Shown here in pieces: positions 1 through 8,563 of a stretch of DNA of 64,000 nucleotides. The notes below the pieces were generated by a model. It was not told the origin of the DNA and did no database searches. It was given only the letters and a program-made list of their open reading frames with translations. Each line of letters begins with the position of its first letter. Position 1 is the first letter of the stretch. The DNA lies in the NCBI RefSeq assembly GCF_017104965.1, contig NZ_JAAGPR010000003.1, positions 186,001 through 250,000 of the forward strand. Reading direction: 5' to 3'. The DNA is from Paraburkholderia sp. Ac-20340 (lineage in GTDB: Bacteria > Pseudomonadota > Gammaproteobacteria > Burkholderiales > Burkholderiaceae). The translations under genes and the position numbers were made by a program.

Positions 1-418
1 TTTCAGTGAAGCGGCTCGCGAGCGCATGCGCGGCCAGGCCGATAAAGCCCGGCGCGAGCCCGCATTGCGGCATGAAGGCGTGATCGGCGCCATCGGCGAG
101 TGCGCGGATGGCGTGGGTCGCGCGCACGTCTTCGGTCAGATCGAAATAATGAACGCCCGCGCCCTTGGCCGCCGAGGCCACGTTCACCGCGAGGTAGTAC
201 GGCAGCGCATTGATGAGGACGTCGTAGCCTTCGAGCGCGCCGCGCAGCGCGGCGGCATCGGCGGAATCGACGCGGATGGTGGGGATGCCCTGCGCCGAAA
301 GCACGTCGAGCGCATGCGCATCGCGGTCGAGCGCGGCCACTTCGTAATCCCCGGTTTCACGCAGCATGTGTGCAATGGTGTGGCCGATCAGCCCGGCGCC
401 TGCGATCGCGACTTTCAT
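1..418 (-). CDS. saccharopine dehydrogenase family NAD(P)-binding oxidoreductase (3' end outside window)
   Basis: The first 139 codons of a gene reading leftward out of the window. The N-terminus is a Rossmann fold with GAGLIG at residues 7-12, an acidic residue ending the second strand (ALDRD) and the segment NALPYYL, all typical of the saccharopine dehydrogenase / lysine 6-dehydrogenase family. The catalytic C-terminal half is missing because the window ends. Start is the ATG at 418, with AGGAG-like bases (AAAGGAGATGC, reverse strand) just upstream. It lies downstream of, and in the same direction as, an Lrp-type regulator. Family knowledge plus this neighbour suggests amino-acid (possibly lysine) catabolism; that substrate is inference. 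Confidence 0.75.
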   Translation of the reverse strand, partial: MKVAIAGAGLIGHTIAHMLRETGDYEVAALDRDAHALDVLSAQGIPTIRVDSADAAALRGALEGYDVLINALPYYLAVNVASAAKGAGVHYFDLTEDVRATHAIRALADGADHAFMPQCGLAPGFIGLAAHALASRFTE

Positions 419-532
419 CTTGCATCTCCTTTTAGTGTTCTGTGGTCGGGGCCATACCGCGCCCGCTCGACTACAGTCTAGGGAGGTGCAAAATCAGATC
501 ATAGGCGCAAAATGATGCGTATCGACGTCAGA

Positions 533-573
533 TTTCGTCATTCTGACGATGATTTTCGTCGAAATGACGAAAA
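533..573. promoter_or_regulatory. inverted-repeat cluster, candidate Lrp-family operator
   Basis: TTTCGTCA at 533-540 is mirrored by TGACGAAA at 565-572. TTTTCGTC at 553-560 is mirrored by GACGAAAA at 566-573 with a 5-base spacer. A further GACGA copy sits between them. This AT-richer block lies between the Lrp-type gene and the dehydrogenase it precedes, where an operator would be expected. Its role as the binding site is inference. Confidence 0.5.
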
Positions 574-621
574 AGCGTAAAAACGCCGTTAACAAGGGAT
601 CAACGCGGCGCGCGAAGCGCC

Positions 622-1086
622 CTATCCCATCACCGTGCCGCGGTCGATCTTGCGTGCGAGCACGATCGATGTTGTGGTGCGTTCGACGCCCTGCATGCCG
701 CCGATCTGGTCGAGCAGTTCGTTCAGACGTTCGGGGGAATCGGCGCGCAGCCACGCCACATAATCGTATTCGCCGGATACCGCGCAGAGCAGTTGCACCT
801 CGGGCATCTTGCCCAGCCGCTTCTGCACATCGGGGCCGTGGCGCGGCGCGATGATGAGTCCGACCCACGCCTGCAGACTCGCATCGAGCACGTCCTGACC
901 GAGCCGCACGCCATAGCCCGCGATCACCTGCGAACGTTCGAGCCGCGCGATGCGCGCGAGCACGGTGGTGCGCGCAACGCCGAGCTGGCGCGCGAGATTC
1001 GCCACGCTTTCCCGCGCGTTTTCCTGCAGCAGCGCAACGAGGCTGCGGTCGAGGTCGTCGAGTTGGTCGAGGCGCGGCGGTCTCAT
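622..1086 (-). CDS. Lrp/AsnC family transcriptional regulator
   Basis: A 154-residue protein of normal length for the family. Residues about 8-60 form the winged helix-turn-helix (LDRSLVALLQENARES, then LARQLGVARTTVLARI), and residues about 70-145 form the RAM effector-binding domain with GEYDYVAWL. It binds DNA as an oligomer and usually responds to an amino acid. It is co-directional with the saccharopine-dehydrogenase-like gene 203 bases downstream, and the gap contains inverted repeats, so local control of that gene is likely. The effector is not visible from sequence. Confidence 0.9.
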   Translation of the reverse strand: MRPPRLDQLDDLDRSLVALLQENARESVANLARQLGVARTTVLARIARLERSQVIAGYGVRLGQDVLDASLQAWVGLIIAPRHGPDVQKRLGKMPEVQLLCAVSGEYDYVAWLRADSPERLNELLDQIGGMQGVERTTTSIVLARKIDRGTVMG

Positions 1087-1383
1087 CGTGGTGACGGCTC
1101 CTGTAGCGTGATCGAAGCGAAAGGTCGCATCATTATCGCGCGCGTATGCACGCCGGATGCAGGGTGTTTCAGCTTATTTCCGAGCGTTTCGTTTGTAAGC
1201 AGTTGTCGCATCGGCGCCGTTTTGTCGCGATAACGTGGTACTAATAACGCCTGCAACACGACTGCAACGTGTGTGTATGAGGCTCGCACCACGGCTGTAC
1301 CACGCGGTCCTGTGCCTACTCGCTACAAAGTGGCTTCCAGACAGCTACAAACTCGCTACGAAATGAAGATTCAAGGAGCAACA

Positions 1384-1938
1384 ATGAAGAAAGCTTTCGT
1401 CATCCTGGCCGCTACGCTCACGATGAGCGCCGCCTTCGCGCAAGGCGCTGTCGCACAAACGGCAGCCGCGTCCACGCCGGTCGCCGCAGCCGCATCGAGC
1501 GCCGATGTGCGCGCCGCGCAGCATCAGCAGCGCGTGGAAGAGCGTATTGCTTACCTGCACTCGTCGCTGAAGATCACCGCCGATCAAGAGCCGCAATGGA
1601 AGACGTTTGCCGATGTCATGCGCAGCAACGGCCAGACCATGGCCGATCTGTACAAGCAGCGCGTGGAAGGCGAAGCGCAGCGTAACGCGCTCGACGACAT
1701 GAAGCAGTACGCCCAGATCACCCAGGCGCACGCCGACGACATGCAGAAGCTCGTGACGGCCTTCGAGCCGCTGTACACCAGCTTCTCGCCGGAACAGAAG
1801 AAGCTCGCGGACACGACCTTCCGTCACCCGGATCACGGCCCGAAGGGTGCGGCGCATCCGAAGCACAAGCTGAAGCCGAAGGCCAAGGCGCCGGCTGCCG
1901 CAGCCAGCGCCCCGGAAGCCGCTAGCGCAGCACAGTAA
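1384..1938 (+). CDS. periplasmic Spy/CpxP-like LTXXQ-motif protein
   Basis: A 184-residue exported protein. Start ATG at 1384 follows AAGGAG at 1374-1379. Residues 1-25 form a signal peptide (MKKAFVILAATLTMSAAFA) with AXA sites. The mature part is helical and carries two degenerate LTXXQ motifs, KITADQEPQW and FSPEQKKLAD, the hallmark of Spy/CpxP periplasmic chaperone-like proteins. The C-terminus is a Lys/Pro/Ala-rich tail (HPKHKLKPKAKAPAA), probably disordered. It is a single gene followed by a strong terminator. A role in envelope stress or periplasmic chaperoning follows from the family only. Confidence 0.8.
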   Translation: MKKAFVILAATLTMSAAFAQGAVAQTAAASTPVAAAASSADVRAAQHQQRVEERIAYLHSSLKITADQEPQWKTFADVMRSNGQTMADLYKQRVEGEAQRNALDDMKQYAQITQAHADDMQKLVTAFEPLYTSFSPEQKKLADTTFRHPDHGPKGAAHPKHKLKPKAKAPAAAASAPEAASAAQ

Positions 1939-2000
1939 AGCGACAGGAAATCGGGCGCCGCTCGCGCGCGGCCCGATTTCAAGGTACGCTTGCGGACCGC

Positions 2001-2038
2001 ACGACGGCCGGGCTCGAATGCCCGGCCGTCGTGTTTTT
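2001..2038 (+). terminator. intrinsic terminator of the Spy-like gene
   Basis: A perfect 13-bp stem (2001-2013 with 2020-2032) and a 6-base loop, followed by G and TTTTT. It lies 62 bases after the Spy-like stop codon. Confidence 0.9.
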
Positions 2039-2161
2039 GCGTGGCTGTTTTGATGCAGGTTTGAACGGCGGGCGGTATTTGCGCTCGCTGGCGCTTGAGC
2101 CTATATTTCAGGCAGTTTTTGTACCGATATGCTTTTCAGGCACGAGTCCGCCGCTACCACC

Positions 2162-2596
2162 ATGATCGAACTGACCCAACTCGACCTCGCCGCCGATCCC
2201 GCCGCACAACGCGTGGTCAAGGACGAAACCGTCGCCGTCGAATTCGCGGCCGCCCCGGGCGAGCTGATGAGCCTCGAAGGCCCGAACCGCTACGCACCCG
2301 GCGACGCCATCATCACCGGCGCGACCGGCGAGCGCTGGGTCGTTTCGCGCGAACGCTTCGATCCGAAATATCTGCCCGCCGATGCCGCGCTCGCGCACGG
2401 TCAACCGGGCGCTTACCGCAATCGTCCGAGCGTCGTGCTGGCCAAGCGGATGGACGAGCCCTTCACGATCCTGCGCGCAGCGGGCAGCGACCGTCTGAAC
2501 GGCGCGGCCGGCGACTGGGTCATGCAGTACGCCCCCGGCGATTACGGCGTGGTCAAGGCCGCGCGTTTCGCCAAGGTGTACCGGCTGGCCGACTGA
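2162..2596 (+). CDS. PGDYG-family protein of unknown function
   Basis: A 144-residue soluble protein that ends in the PGDYG motif (MQYAPGDYGVV, then AARFAKVYRL), which names a small family found mainly in proteobacteria. It also contains an earlier related segment, RYAPGDAIITG, so the protein may hold two similar half-units. ATG 2162 (MIELTQL) was chosen because it gives a family-like N-terminus; an in-frame ATG at 2129 would add 11 residues. Neither has a clear ribosome binding site. No catalytic residues are obvious and the function is unknown. Confidence 0.7.
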   Translation: MIELTQLDLAADPAAQRVVKDETVAVEFAAAPGELMSLEGPNRYAPGDAIITGATGERWVVSRERFDPKYLPADAALAHGQPGAYRNRPSVVLAKRMDEPFTILRAAGSDRLNGAAGDWVMQYAPGDYGVVKAARFAKVYRLAD

Positions 2597-2610
2597 GCGC
2601 CGCCCTTCCC

Positions 2611-2976
2611 TCAGGCAAATTCCTCGTCGAGATCGAGCGTGACTTCGCGCGGCGTTTCCTCGCCCTTCGCGTGCTGCTCCTCGAGCGAGCCGATGGTCGC
2701 TTCCACGTAGGCGCGCAGCACAGCAAAACTGCGCCCGCGCAGGCGCGCCGGCAGCGCGCGGTAACGCGCCATCGCGGCGGGCGTAATCGCCACCGTCAGC
2801 GTCATGCGGCGCGCAGCCGCGCCCATGCGCATCGCCACCCAATGCACGACCAGCAGCGGCGAGCCGTTTTCGGCCGCCTGTTCGGCAAAGCGCGTCTGTT
2901 CGGGGAACAGATCGGCGATCACGCGCGCAAGCTGCTCGATATCGGCGCTTGCGCATTCATACAGATAGTCTTCCAT
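2611..2976 (-). CDS. DUF3022-type hypothetical protein
   Basis: A 121-residue cytoplasmic protein starting MEDYLYECASADIEQL and ending in the acidic tail DLDEEFA. Its length and composition match DUF3022, a family I know mainly from Burkholderia relatives. It is convergent with the PGDYG gene, with 14 bases between stop codons. The middle (HWVAMRMGAAARRMTLTV) is amphipathic and not clearly membrane-spanning. Only a weak GAG precedes the start. The function is unknown. Confidence 0.65.
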   Translation of the reverse strand: MEDYLYECASADIEQLARVIADLFPEQTRFAEQAAENGSPLLVVHWVAMRMGAAARRMTLTVAITPAAMARYRALPARLRGRSFAVLRAYVEATIGSLEEQHAKGEETPREVTLDLDEEFA

Positions 2977-3115
2977 CGCTCGGCAATGCCCGGTGTGAAG
3001 TGATTCGAGATAGCGCCGAAGCGTACCCGAGCGGCCGCCGCGGCGCCAGTGCCGTGGCCAGCCGGTGCAGGCAAGACAGGCAGGAAAGCCAGCGATTCCA
3101 GCAACGCTGGCCGGA

Positions 3116-3925
3116 TCAGGCCGTGCGCGGCTCGCTGCGACGCGGCGAGCAGGTCTTGAACAGGACGATGGCCGCGACGATCGCGAGCGACACATAGAGC
3201 GCATCCACGGCCACCAGCGGCACGAGGCGCGCCTGGAACATCGCGGCGGGCACGTCGATCAGCGCATGCACGCCGATGGCGATCGGCAGGATGGTCTTGC
3301 GCCCGGCCTGCACGCCGCGCCACATCAGCACGGAGAGCCCGATCTGGAACACGAACGCCGCCGTGCGTTCGAGCGCGAACACGCCCGCATGCAGCGGCGA
3401 CAGCGTGGCGAGCACCAGATGCACGCGCAGCACCGAATCCATCGTCAGATTGGTCAGATGGTCGTCGAGCTCGCCGCGATTGGCGAGCACCGCGAAAAAG
3501 ATCCACTGCAACTGCACCAGCACGCCGACAAACCACGCTTCCGCGCCGCCATGGCCGATGCCGTAAGCGAGTCCCGTGCTGTCCTGCGGCGTGTTGGGCA
3601 GACGGCCGCCGCGTCGCGCCAGCATGCGCATGGCGATGTAGCGCCCCACTTCCTCGCACACGCCGGCGGCGAGCGCGCCGTAGACGACGAAGGCGATCGG
3701 GTTGGTCAGCAGATCGGCGGTCGCGGGGTTGTCGTGCAGGATAAAACCGTTGAGCGCGCGCTCGACCACGGTGGCGAACAGCGCGAAGACGGCAATCCCG
3801 GCGATGGTGTCGCGCCAGTCGAACATAAAGGGCCGGCGCAGGCGGCGGTACAGCGAAATCGGCAGCAAAGCGACGAACAGCGTCGCGAGAGAAAGGCAGA
3901 CGAGCGTGAGCGGATCTACGTGCAT
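3116..3925 (-). CDS. YhfC-family (DUF2324) intramembrane protein, putative metalloprotease
   Basis: A 269-residue membrane protein. ATG 3925 (MHVDPLTLV) is preceded by AAGGAA seven bases away, so I reject upstream in-frame starts. About seven hydrophobic segments are visible. The conserved polar residues sit in or beside membrane segments: GVCEEVGR (EExxR-like) and YGIGHGGAEAW. This is the arrangement of the YhfC family, which is related to CPBP/CAAX-type intramembrane proteases. Proteolytic activity is inferred from the family and has not been shown for this protein. It has no operon partner. Confidence 0.75.
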   Translation of the reverse strand: MHVDPLTLVCLSLATLFVALLPISLYRRLRRPFMFDWRDTIAGIAVFALFATVVERALNGFILHDNPATADLLTNPIAFVVYGALAAGVCEEVGRYIAMRMLARRGGRLPNTPQDSTGLAYGIGHGGAEAWFVGVLVQLQWIFFAVLANRGELDDHLTNLTMDSVLRVHLVLATLSPLHAGVFALERTAAFVFQIGLSVLMWRGVQAGRKTILPIAIGVHALIDVPAAMFQARLVPLVAVDALYVSLAIVAAIVLFKTCSPRRSEPRTA

Positions 3926-4057
3926 GGGGTTCCTTGTGACGTCCGGCGTGCGCACAAAATCACTCATGTCGCCCGCCGCAGCCCGCATCATCGCAGAAAA
4001 TGGGCCGATCGCGCAGCGCCGACCGCCGCAGCGGCGGCCGCGCCCAGCCTTTGCGCT

Positions 4058-5131
4058 TCAGCCCAGCGTCGACGCCCGCACGACCAGTTCGCCCGGAAAA
4101 GCCGCCGCGCGCGCGGCGGGCGCCGCGCCTTCGATGCGCTCGTGCAGGAACTCGACGGCGCGATAGCCGATTTCGCGCGTCGGCTGCCGGATCGTGGTGA
4201 TGCCGGCCAGTTCGGCCCAATCGGGATCATCGATGGCGATCAGCGCGGCCTGCTGCTGCCATTGCGCGCCGAGCGTCGCCTTCAGATGGAGCGCGAGTTG
4301 CAGCGCAACCGGCGCGTTGGCCGCGAATAGCGCGCAGCGGGCGCCGCGTCGTGCCGCATCGGCGAGATGCTGGTCGAGGGCGGCCAGCGAAGCGGCGGTC
4401 GCGGCCTCTTCGCGCAGATCCAGCACATGCGTGCGCTGCGCGCAGCGGGCGTTCTGCGTGGCCGTGCGAAACGCCGCTTCGCGCTCGCGGCGCGAACTCA
4501 CGTGCTCGAACGGCTGCACCACGAATACCAGATCGTCGTAGCCGCGCTCGATCAGATGCTGCACGCCTTGACGCACGGCAGCGGCGTTGTCGAGACCGAC
4601 CATATCGGCGTCGAGCCCGTCGACCGTGCGGTCGACCAGCACCGCCGGAATGCCGCCGCTGCCCACCGGCTTGAGCATCGATTCGCGCACGCCCAGCGCG
4701 TTGACGATCACCCCTTCCACCCGATACGTCGTGAGCAGTTGCAGATAACGCCGCTCCATATCGACTTCGTTGGCGGCGTGGCAGATCAGCGGCATATAGC
4801 CGAGCGCGTGGCAGGCCTCTTCCACGCCCTGCAGCACTTCGACCGAATACGGATTGGCCAGATCGGCGAGCAGCAGGCCCAGCAGCCGGTTGCGCCCGCG
4901 CTTGAGGCCGCGCGCCATCTGGTTGGGCCGGTAGTCGAGCCGTTCGATGGCCGCTTCGATGCGCGCACGCAGATCGGGCGACAGCACCGACAACTCGCCG
5001 TTCAGGTAGCGCGAAATGCTGGTCTTGCCCGTGCCCGCTTCGCGCGCGACATCGCTGATGGTCGCGCGGCGTGCCGTGCCGGCGCTTGCCGCGCTGTCCT
5101 GCGCGTCCGGGCCGCTCGCACCCACGCTCAT
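4058..5131 (-). CDS. ptxS: LacI-family repressor of 2-ketogluconate genes (PtxS)
   Basis: A 357-residue LacI/GalR repressor. The N-terminal helix-turn-helix is ATISDVAREAG with SRYLNGE and hinge PNQMARGLK (about residues 23-75), followed by a periplasmic-binding-protein-like sensor domain. ATG 5131 overlaps the stop of kguD by ATGA, so it is translationally coupled as the last gene of the kgu operon. PtxS of Pseudomonas responds to 2-ketogluconate and represses the same genes. The palindrome at 9428-9443 upstream of kguE is the likely target. Assignment rests on the operon more than on residue-level similarity. Confidence 0.85.
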   Translation of the reverse strand: MSVGASGPDAQDSAASAGTARRATISDVAREAGTGKTSISRYLNGELSVLSPDLRARIEAAIERLDYRPNQMARGLKRGRNRLLGLLLADLANPYSVEVLQGVEEACHALGYMPLICHAANEVDMERRYLQLLTTYRVEGVIVNALGVRESMLKPVGSGGIPAVLVDRTVDGLDADMVGLDNAAAVRQGVQHLIERGYDDLVFVVQPFEHVSSRREREAAFRTATQNARCAQRTHVLDLREEAATAASLAALDQHLADAARRGARCALFAANAPVALQLALHLKATLGAQWQQQAALIAIDDPDWAELAGITTIRQPTREIGYRAVEFLHERIEGAAPAARAAAFPGELVVRASTLG

Positions 5132-6093
5132 CGCGCCAGCACCTCGCGGTTGACGATGTTGGTGCGCAGCGTGCCGGCCAGCGCCGCCACCAGGTTTTCG
5201 GCCGCGTTGAGCGCCATCGCGTGACGCGTCTCGTGCGTAGCCGAACCGATGTGCGGCAGCGCCACCACATTCGGCATGCGCAGCAGCGGCGAAGCCGGAT
5301 CGATCGGCTCCTGCTCGAATACGTCCAGACCCGCGCCGTGGATCGTGCCCGCTTCGAGCGCGGCGATCAGCGCCTTTTCGTCGACGGTCGCGCCGCGCGA
5401 GGCGTTGATGAGGATCGCGCTCTTCTTCATCTTCGCGAACTGCTCCGCGCCGATCATATGGCGCGTGGCGTCGGTCAGCGGCACCTGCAGGCAGACGAAA
5501 TCCGCCGTGGCGAGCAGCTCGTCGAGTTCGACTCGGCGTGCGCCGTATTCGCGCTCGGCCGTCTCGTTCGGGCTGCGGTTCGTGTAGAGCACCTTCATGT
5601 TGAAACCGAGCGCCGCACGACGCGCGACCGCGCCGCCAATGCGCCCCAGCCCGACGATACCGAGCGTCTTGCCCTGCACGTCCACGCCGAAGTGCGCCGG
5701 GCCGATGCTCGCCTTCCACTGGCCGGCCTTGACCCAGTCGGCGAGTTCGACCACGCGGCGCGCGCTCGCGAGAATCAGCGAGAACACCGTATCGGCGGTC
5801 GATTCCGTGAGCACGTCGGGCGTGTGCGCGAGCACGATGCCGCGCTGCGTGAGATCGGGCACGTCGAACTGGTCGAAGCCCACCGAGATGGTCGAGAGCG
5901 CCTTGATGCGCGTGCCGTCGAGCATCGACGGCGTAATCTTCACGCTCGCGCCGATGGCGCCGTCGGCGTCCTTGAGCGCGGCGCCCAGGGCTGCCGCGTC
6001 GCTGCCATCGACGAACACGACTTCGGCATGCTCGCGCAGATAGTCGGTGACGTCGGCAGGCAAGGTCTTGTAGGCAACGATTTTCTGCTTCAT
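5128..6093 (-). CDS. kguD: 2-ketogluconate-6-phosphate reductase (D-2-hydroxyacid dehydrogenase family)
   Basis: A 321-residue D-2-hydroxyacid dehydrogenase. The Rossmann motif is GIVGLGRIGGAVARRA, and the catalytic residues are visible as Arg in NASRG, Glu in FEQEP and His in LPHIGSAT. In this operon it would reduce 2-keto-6-phosphogluconate to 6-phosphogluconate with NAD(P)H. Family-wide similarity to glyoxylate/2-ketogluconate reductases (GhrB type) means a broader substrate range is possible. It sits 42 bases after kguT and overlaps ptxS by 4 bases. Confidence 0.85.
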   Translation of the reverse strand: MKQKIVAYKTLPADVTDYLREHAEVVFVDGSDAAALGAALKDADGAIGASVKITPSMLDGTRIKALSTISVGFDQFDVPDLTQRGIVLAHTPDVLTESTADTVFSLILASARRVVELADWVKAGQWKASIGPAHFGVDVQGKTLGIVGLGRIGGAVARRAALGFNMKVLYTNRSPNETAEREYGARRVELDELLATADFVCLQVPLTDATRHMIGAEQFAKMKKSAILINASRGATVDEKALIAALEAGTIHGAGLDVFEQEPIDPASPLLRMPNVVALPHIGSATHETRHAMALNAAENLVAALAGTLRTNIVNREVLAR

Positions 6094-6135
6094 AGGTCCG
6101 CTGTTTCCGTTCGTTCGGGTGCGTTGTCGAATGCG

Positions 6136-7419
6136 TTATTTACCATGCGCGGGCGCGGCGTAGCCAGGGGCATCGTCGCGGCGCGGCTTTACGGCGAGCG
6201 TGAGGCCCACCGAAACCAGCAGCGCCGCGCTCATGAACGCGTAGGATGCCGCAGGCGAGCCGGTCGCGCCATTCAGATAGCCGACCACGTACGAGCCCAC
6301 GAAGGAACCGAGCGCGCCCATGCTGTTGATCAGCGCCATCGCGCCGCCCGAGACGTTCTTCGGCAGCAGTTCCGGCACGATCGCGAAGAACGGGCCGTAC
6401 GGCGCGTACATCGCCGCGCCGGCGACCACCAGCAGCGCGTACGAGATCCAGAAGTGCGTCGCGCCCAGCGCATACGAGCCCGCGAACGCCATCGCGCCGA
6501 TCAGCAGGAAAGGCCACACGAAGGCGCGGCGCTTGTTGAGCTTGTCCGAGGCCCACGAGGCGGCGAGCATCGCGATGGTAGCAGCGAGATACGGCATTGC
6601 CGAGAGCCAGCCCGTTTCGACCATGCCCAGCGACGAACCGTTTTTGACGATCGACGGCAGCCACAGCACGAAACCATAGACGCCGATGCTCCAGCAGAAA
6701 TATTGCGCGCACAACAGGATCACGGCGGGCGAGCGGAACGCTTCGGCGTAATTCTTGACCGGTTTGATGGCGGCCTGTTCGGCGCGCATGGTGGCGTCGA
6801 GCGCGCGTTTTTCGTCGTTCGAGAGCCAGTTCACCTGCGCGGGTTTGTCGCGCACGAGGAACCACCAGCACACGGCCCAGAGCACGGCGGGCACGCCCTC
6901 GGCGATAAACATGTGGCGCCAGCCGTACGCATGCACGAGATAGCCCGACACCACCGACATCCACAGCACCGTCACCGGATTGCCGAGAATCAGAAACGTA
7001 TTGGCGCGCGAGCGTTCGGATCTGGTGAACCAGTTGCTGATGTAGATGAGCATCGCCGGCATCACCGCGGCTTCCACCACGCCCAGCACGAAGCGGATCG
7101 CCATCAGCGAAGGAATATTCGTGACGACGCCGGTGAGCGCGGCGCAGCCGCCCCACAGCAACAGGCTCACGAACACGAGCGTGCGCACGCTGCGGCGCTC
7201 GGCATAGACGGCGCCGGGCAACTGGAAGAAAAAATAGCCGAGGAAGAACAGCGCGCCGATCAGCGAGGACAGCGCGGGGCTGATGCCCAGATCGCGATTG
7301 ATGCCCGCCGCCGAAGCGAAACCGTAGTTCGCGCGGTCGAGGTAGGCGAGGCTGTAGGTGATAAAGACGATCGGCATGATCGCCCACCAGCGGCGCGGGG
7401 CAAGCGAGGTTGTGGTCAT
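6136..7419 (-). CDS. kguT: MFS 2-ketogluconate transporter
   Basis: A 427-residue major facilitator protein of the anion:cation symporter (D-galactonate/phthalate) family with about 12 hydrophobic segments. The loop between TM2 and TM3 reads GAVYAERRSVR, and LDRANYGFA follows TM1, as in ExuT/KguT-type permeases. It presumably imports 2-ketogluconate across the inner membrane with protons. ATG 7419 has a strong AAGGAGA eight bases upstream. It lies between kguK and kguD in the operon, which sets the substrate; sequence alone would say only acid-sugar MFS permease. Confidence 0.83.
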   Translation of the reverse strand: MTTTSLAPRRWWAIMPIVFITYSLAYLDRANYGFASAAGINRDLGISPALSSLIGALFFLGYFFFQLPGAVYAERRSVRTLVFVSLLLWGGCAALTGVVTNIPSLMAIRFVLGVVEAAVMPAMLIYISNWFTRSERSRANTFLILGNPVTVLWMSVVSGYLVHAYGWRHMFIAEGVPAVLWAVCWWFLVRDKPAQVNWLSNDEKRALDATMRAEQAAIKPVKNYAEAFRSPAVILLCAQYFCWSIGVYGFVLWLPSIVKNGSSLGMVETGWLSAMPYLAATIAMLAASWASDKLNKRRAFVWPFLLIGAMAFAGSYALGATHFWISYALLVVAGAAMYAPYGPFFAIVPELLPKNVSGGAMALINSMGALGSFVGSYVVGYLNGATGSPAASYAFMSAALLVSVGLTLAVKPRRDDAPGYAAPAHGK

Positions 7420-7505
7420 CGGTGTCTCCTTTCGGCGGTACGGCTGGCTTGAGCGCCCCGTACCGTTCCTTGCAAAGCGGCTTGAATGGGGGCGTTGAGG
7501 CTGTG

Positions 7506-8492
7506 TTACGCGGCGGCCTGCGCGGGGCTGCGGTCGTGGGCGTCGTGGGCTTCAAGCGCGTCCAGTTCGGCACGCGTCGGCAGCCCTTCCGAATCGCCGA
7601 TCACCTGCACCGCGAGCGCGCCGATGCGGTTGCCGCGCGCGACCGCCTGCGGCAGCGTGCGCCCTTCGAGCAGCGCGCTCACCACGCCGACGGCAAAGCC
7701 ATCGCCCGCACCCACGGTATCGACCACGTTTTCCACGCGCTGCGCCTGCACATGGCCGCGCTCGCCGGTGTTGGTCTCGAAGTACGCGCCTTCGGCGCCC
7801 AGCTTGACGATCACGCCGCGCGCGCCGCGCTCCAGATAGAAGCGCGCGATCAACTCGGGATCGTCGGAGCCGGTGAGAATACGGCCTTCGTTGACGCCCG
7901 GCAGCACCCAGTCGGCGAAACGCGCAAGTTCGTTGAGCGTCGCGACCATTTCGGCTTCCGAGCCCCAGAGCGTCGGGCGCAGGTTCGGATCGAAGCTGAT
8001 GGTGCGGCCGGCTTCGCGCATCTCGCGCGCCAGCAGGAAGGCGAGTTCGAGCGAGGTCGACGAAATCGCCGGGGCCACGCCGCTCAGATGCAGATGGCGC
8101 GCGCCCAGCACATAGCCGCGCTTGAAATCGCCGATCGACAGGTGGCTCGCAGCCGAGCCGCGGCGGAAATATTCGACGGCCGGATCGCTGCCATCGTCGG
8201 TTTTCGACTTGAGCTGGAAGCCGGTGGGATAGCGCGGATCGGTTTCGACACACTGCGCGTCGATGCCTTCCTGCTCCAGCACGCCGCGCACGAAACGGCC
8301 GAACGAATCGTCGCCGACGCGGCTCATCCAGCCCACCTTGAAGCCCAGCCGCGCGAGGCCGGTCGCCACGTTCAGCTCCGCGCCCGCCGCGCGTTTGGTG
8401 AAGTGCGCGACGTCGGAGAGCGCGCCGGTGTCGGCGGCCACGAACATCGCCATGGCCTCGCCGTAGGTGATCACATCGAGTGAGTGCGTCAT
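7506..8492 (-). CDS. kguK: 2-ketogluconokinase (PfkB/ribokinase family)
   Basis: A 328-residue PfkB-family kinase. The N-terminal glycine-rich region is RAAGAELNVATGLARLG, and the C-terminal signature DTVGAGDGFAVGVVSAL contains the catalytic Asp of GAGD. It would phosphorylate 2-ketogluconate at O6 with ATP. PfkB proteins also include 2-keto-3-deoxygluconate kinases, so the substrate comes from the operon. ATG 8492 (MTHSLDV) has AGGAA about ten bases upstream. A gap of 71 bases to kguE contains a TTTGCG hexamer repeat. Confidence 0.82.
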   Translation of the reverse strand: MTHSLDVITYGEAMAMFVAADTGALSDVAHFTKRAAGAELNVATGLARLGFKVGWMSRVGDDSFGRFVRGVLEQEGIDAQCVETDPRYPTGFQLKSKTDDGSDPAVEYFRRGSAASHLSIGDFKRGYVLGARHLHLSGVAPAISSTSLELAFLLAREMREAGRTISFDPNLRPTLWGSEAEMVATLNELARFADWVLPGVNEGRILTGSDDPELIARFYLERGARGVIVKLGAEGAYFETNTGERGHVQAQRVENVVDTVGAGDGFAVGVVSALLEGRTLPQAVARGNRIGALAVQVIGDSEGLPTRAELDALEAHDAHDRSPAQAAA

Positions 8493-8538
8493 GGAATGCG
8501 TTCCTGCAAAAGTGAATTCGGGAGCGGCGCGTTTCGCG

Positions 8539-8556
8539 TTTGCGTTTGCGTTTGCG
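8539..8556. repeat. TTTGCG hexamer repeat in the kguE-kguK gap
   Basis: Three perfect TTTGCG units, with degenerate units on both sides (TTTCGCG before, TGTGCG after), lie between the kguE stop and the kguK start, close to the kguK ribosome binding site. Confidence 0.8.
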
Positions 8557-8563
8557 TGTGCGC

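Noticed and set aside
5071..7452. A 793-codon plus-strand open frame across kguD and kguT
   Set aside because: It is antisense to two clear genes, has shadow-type composition and no domains.
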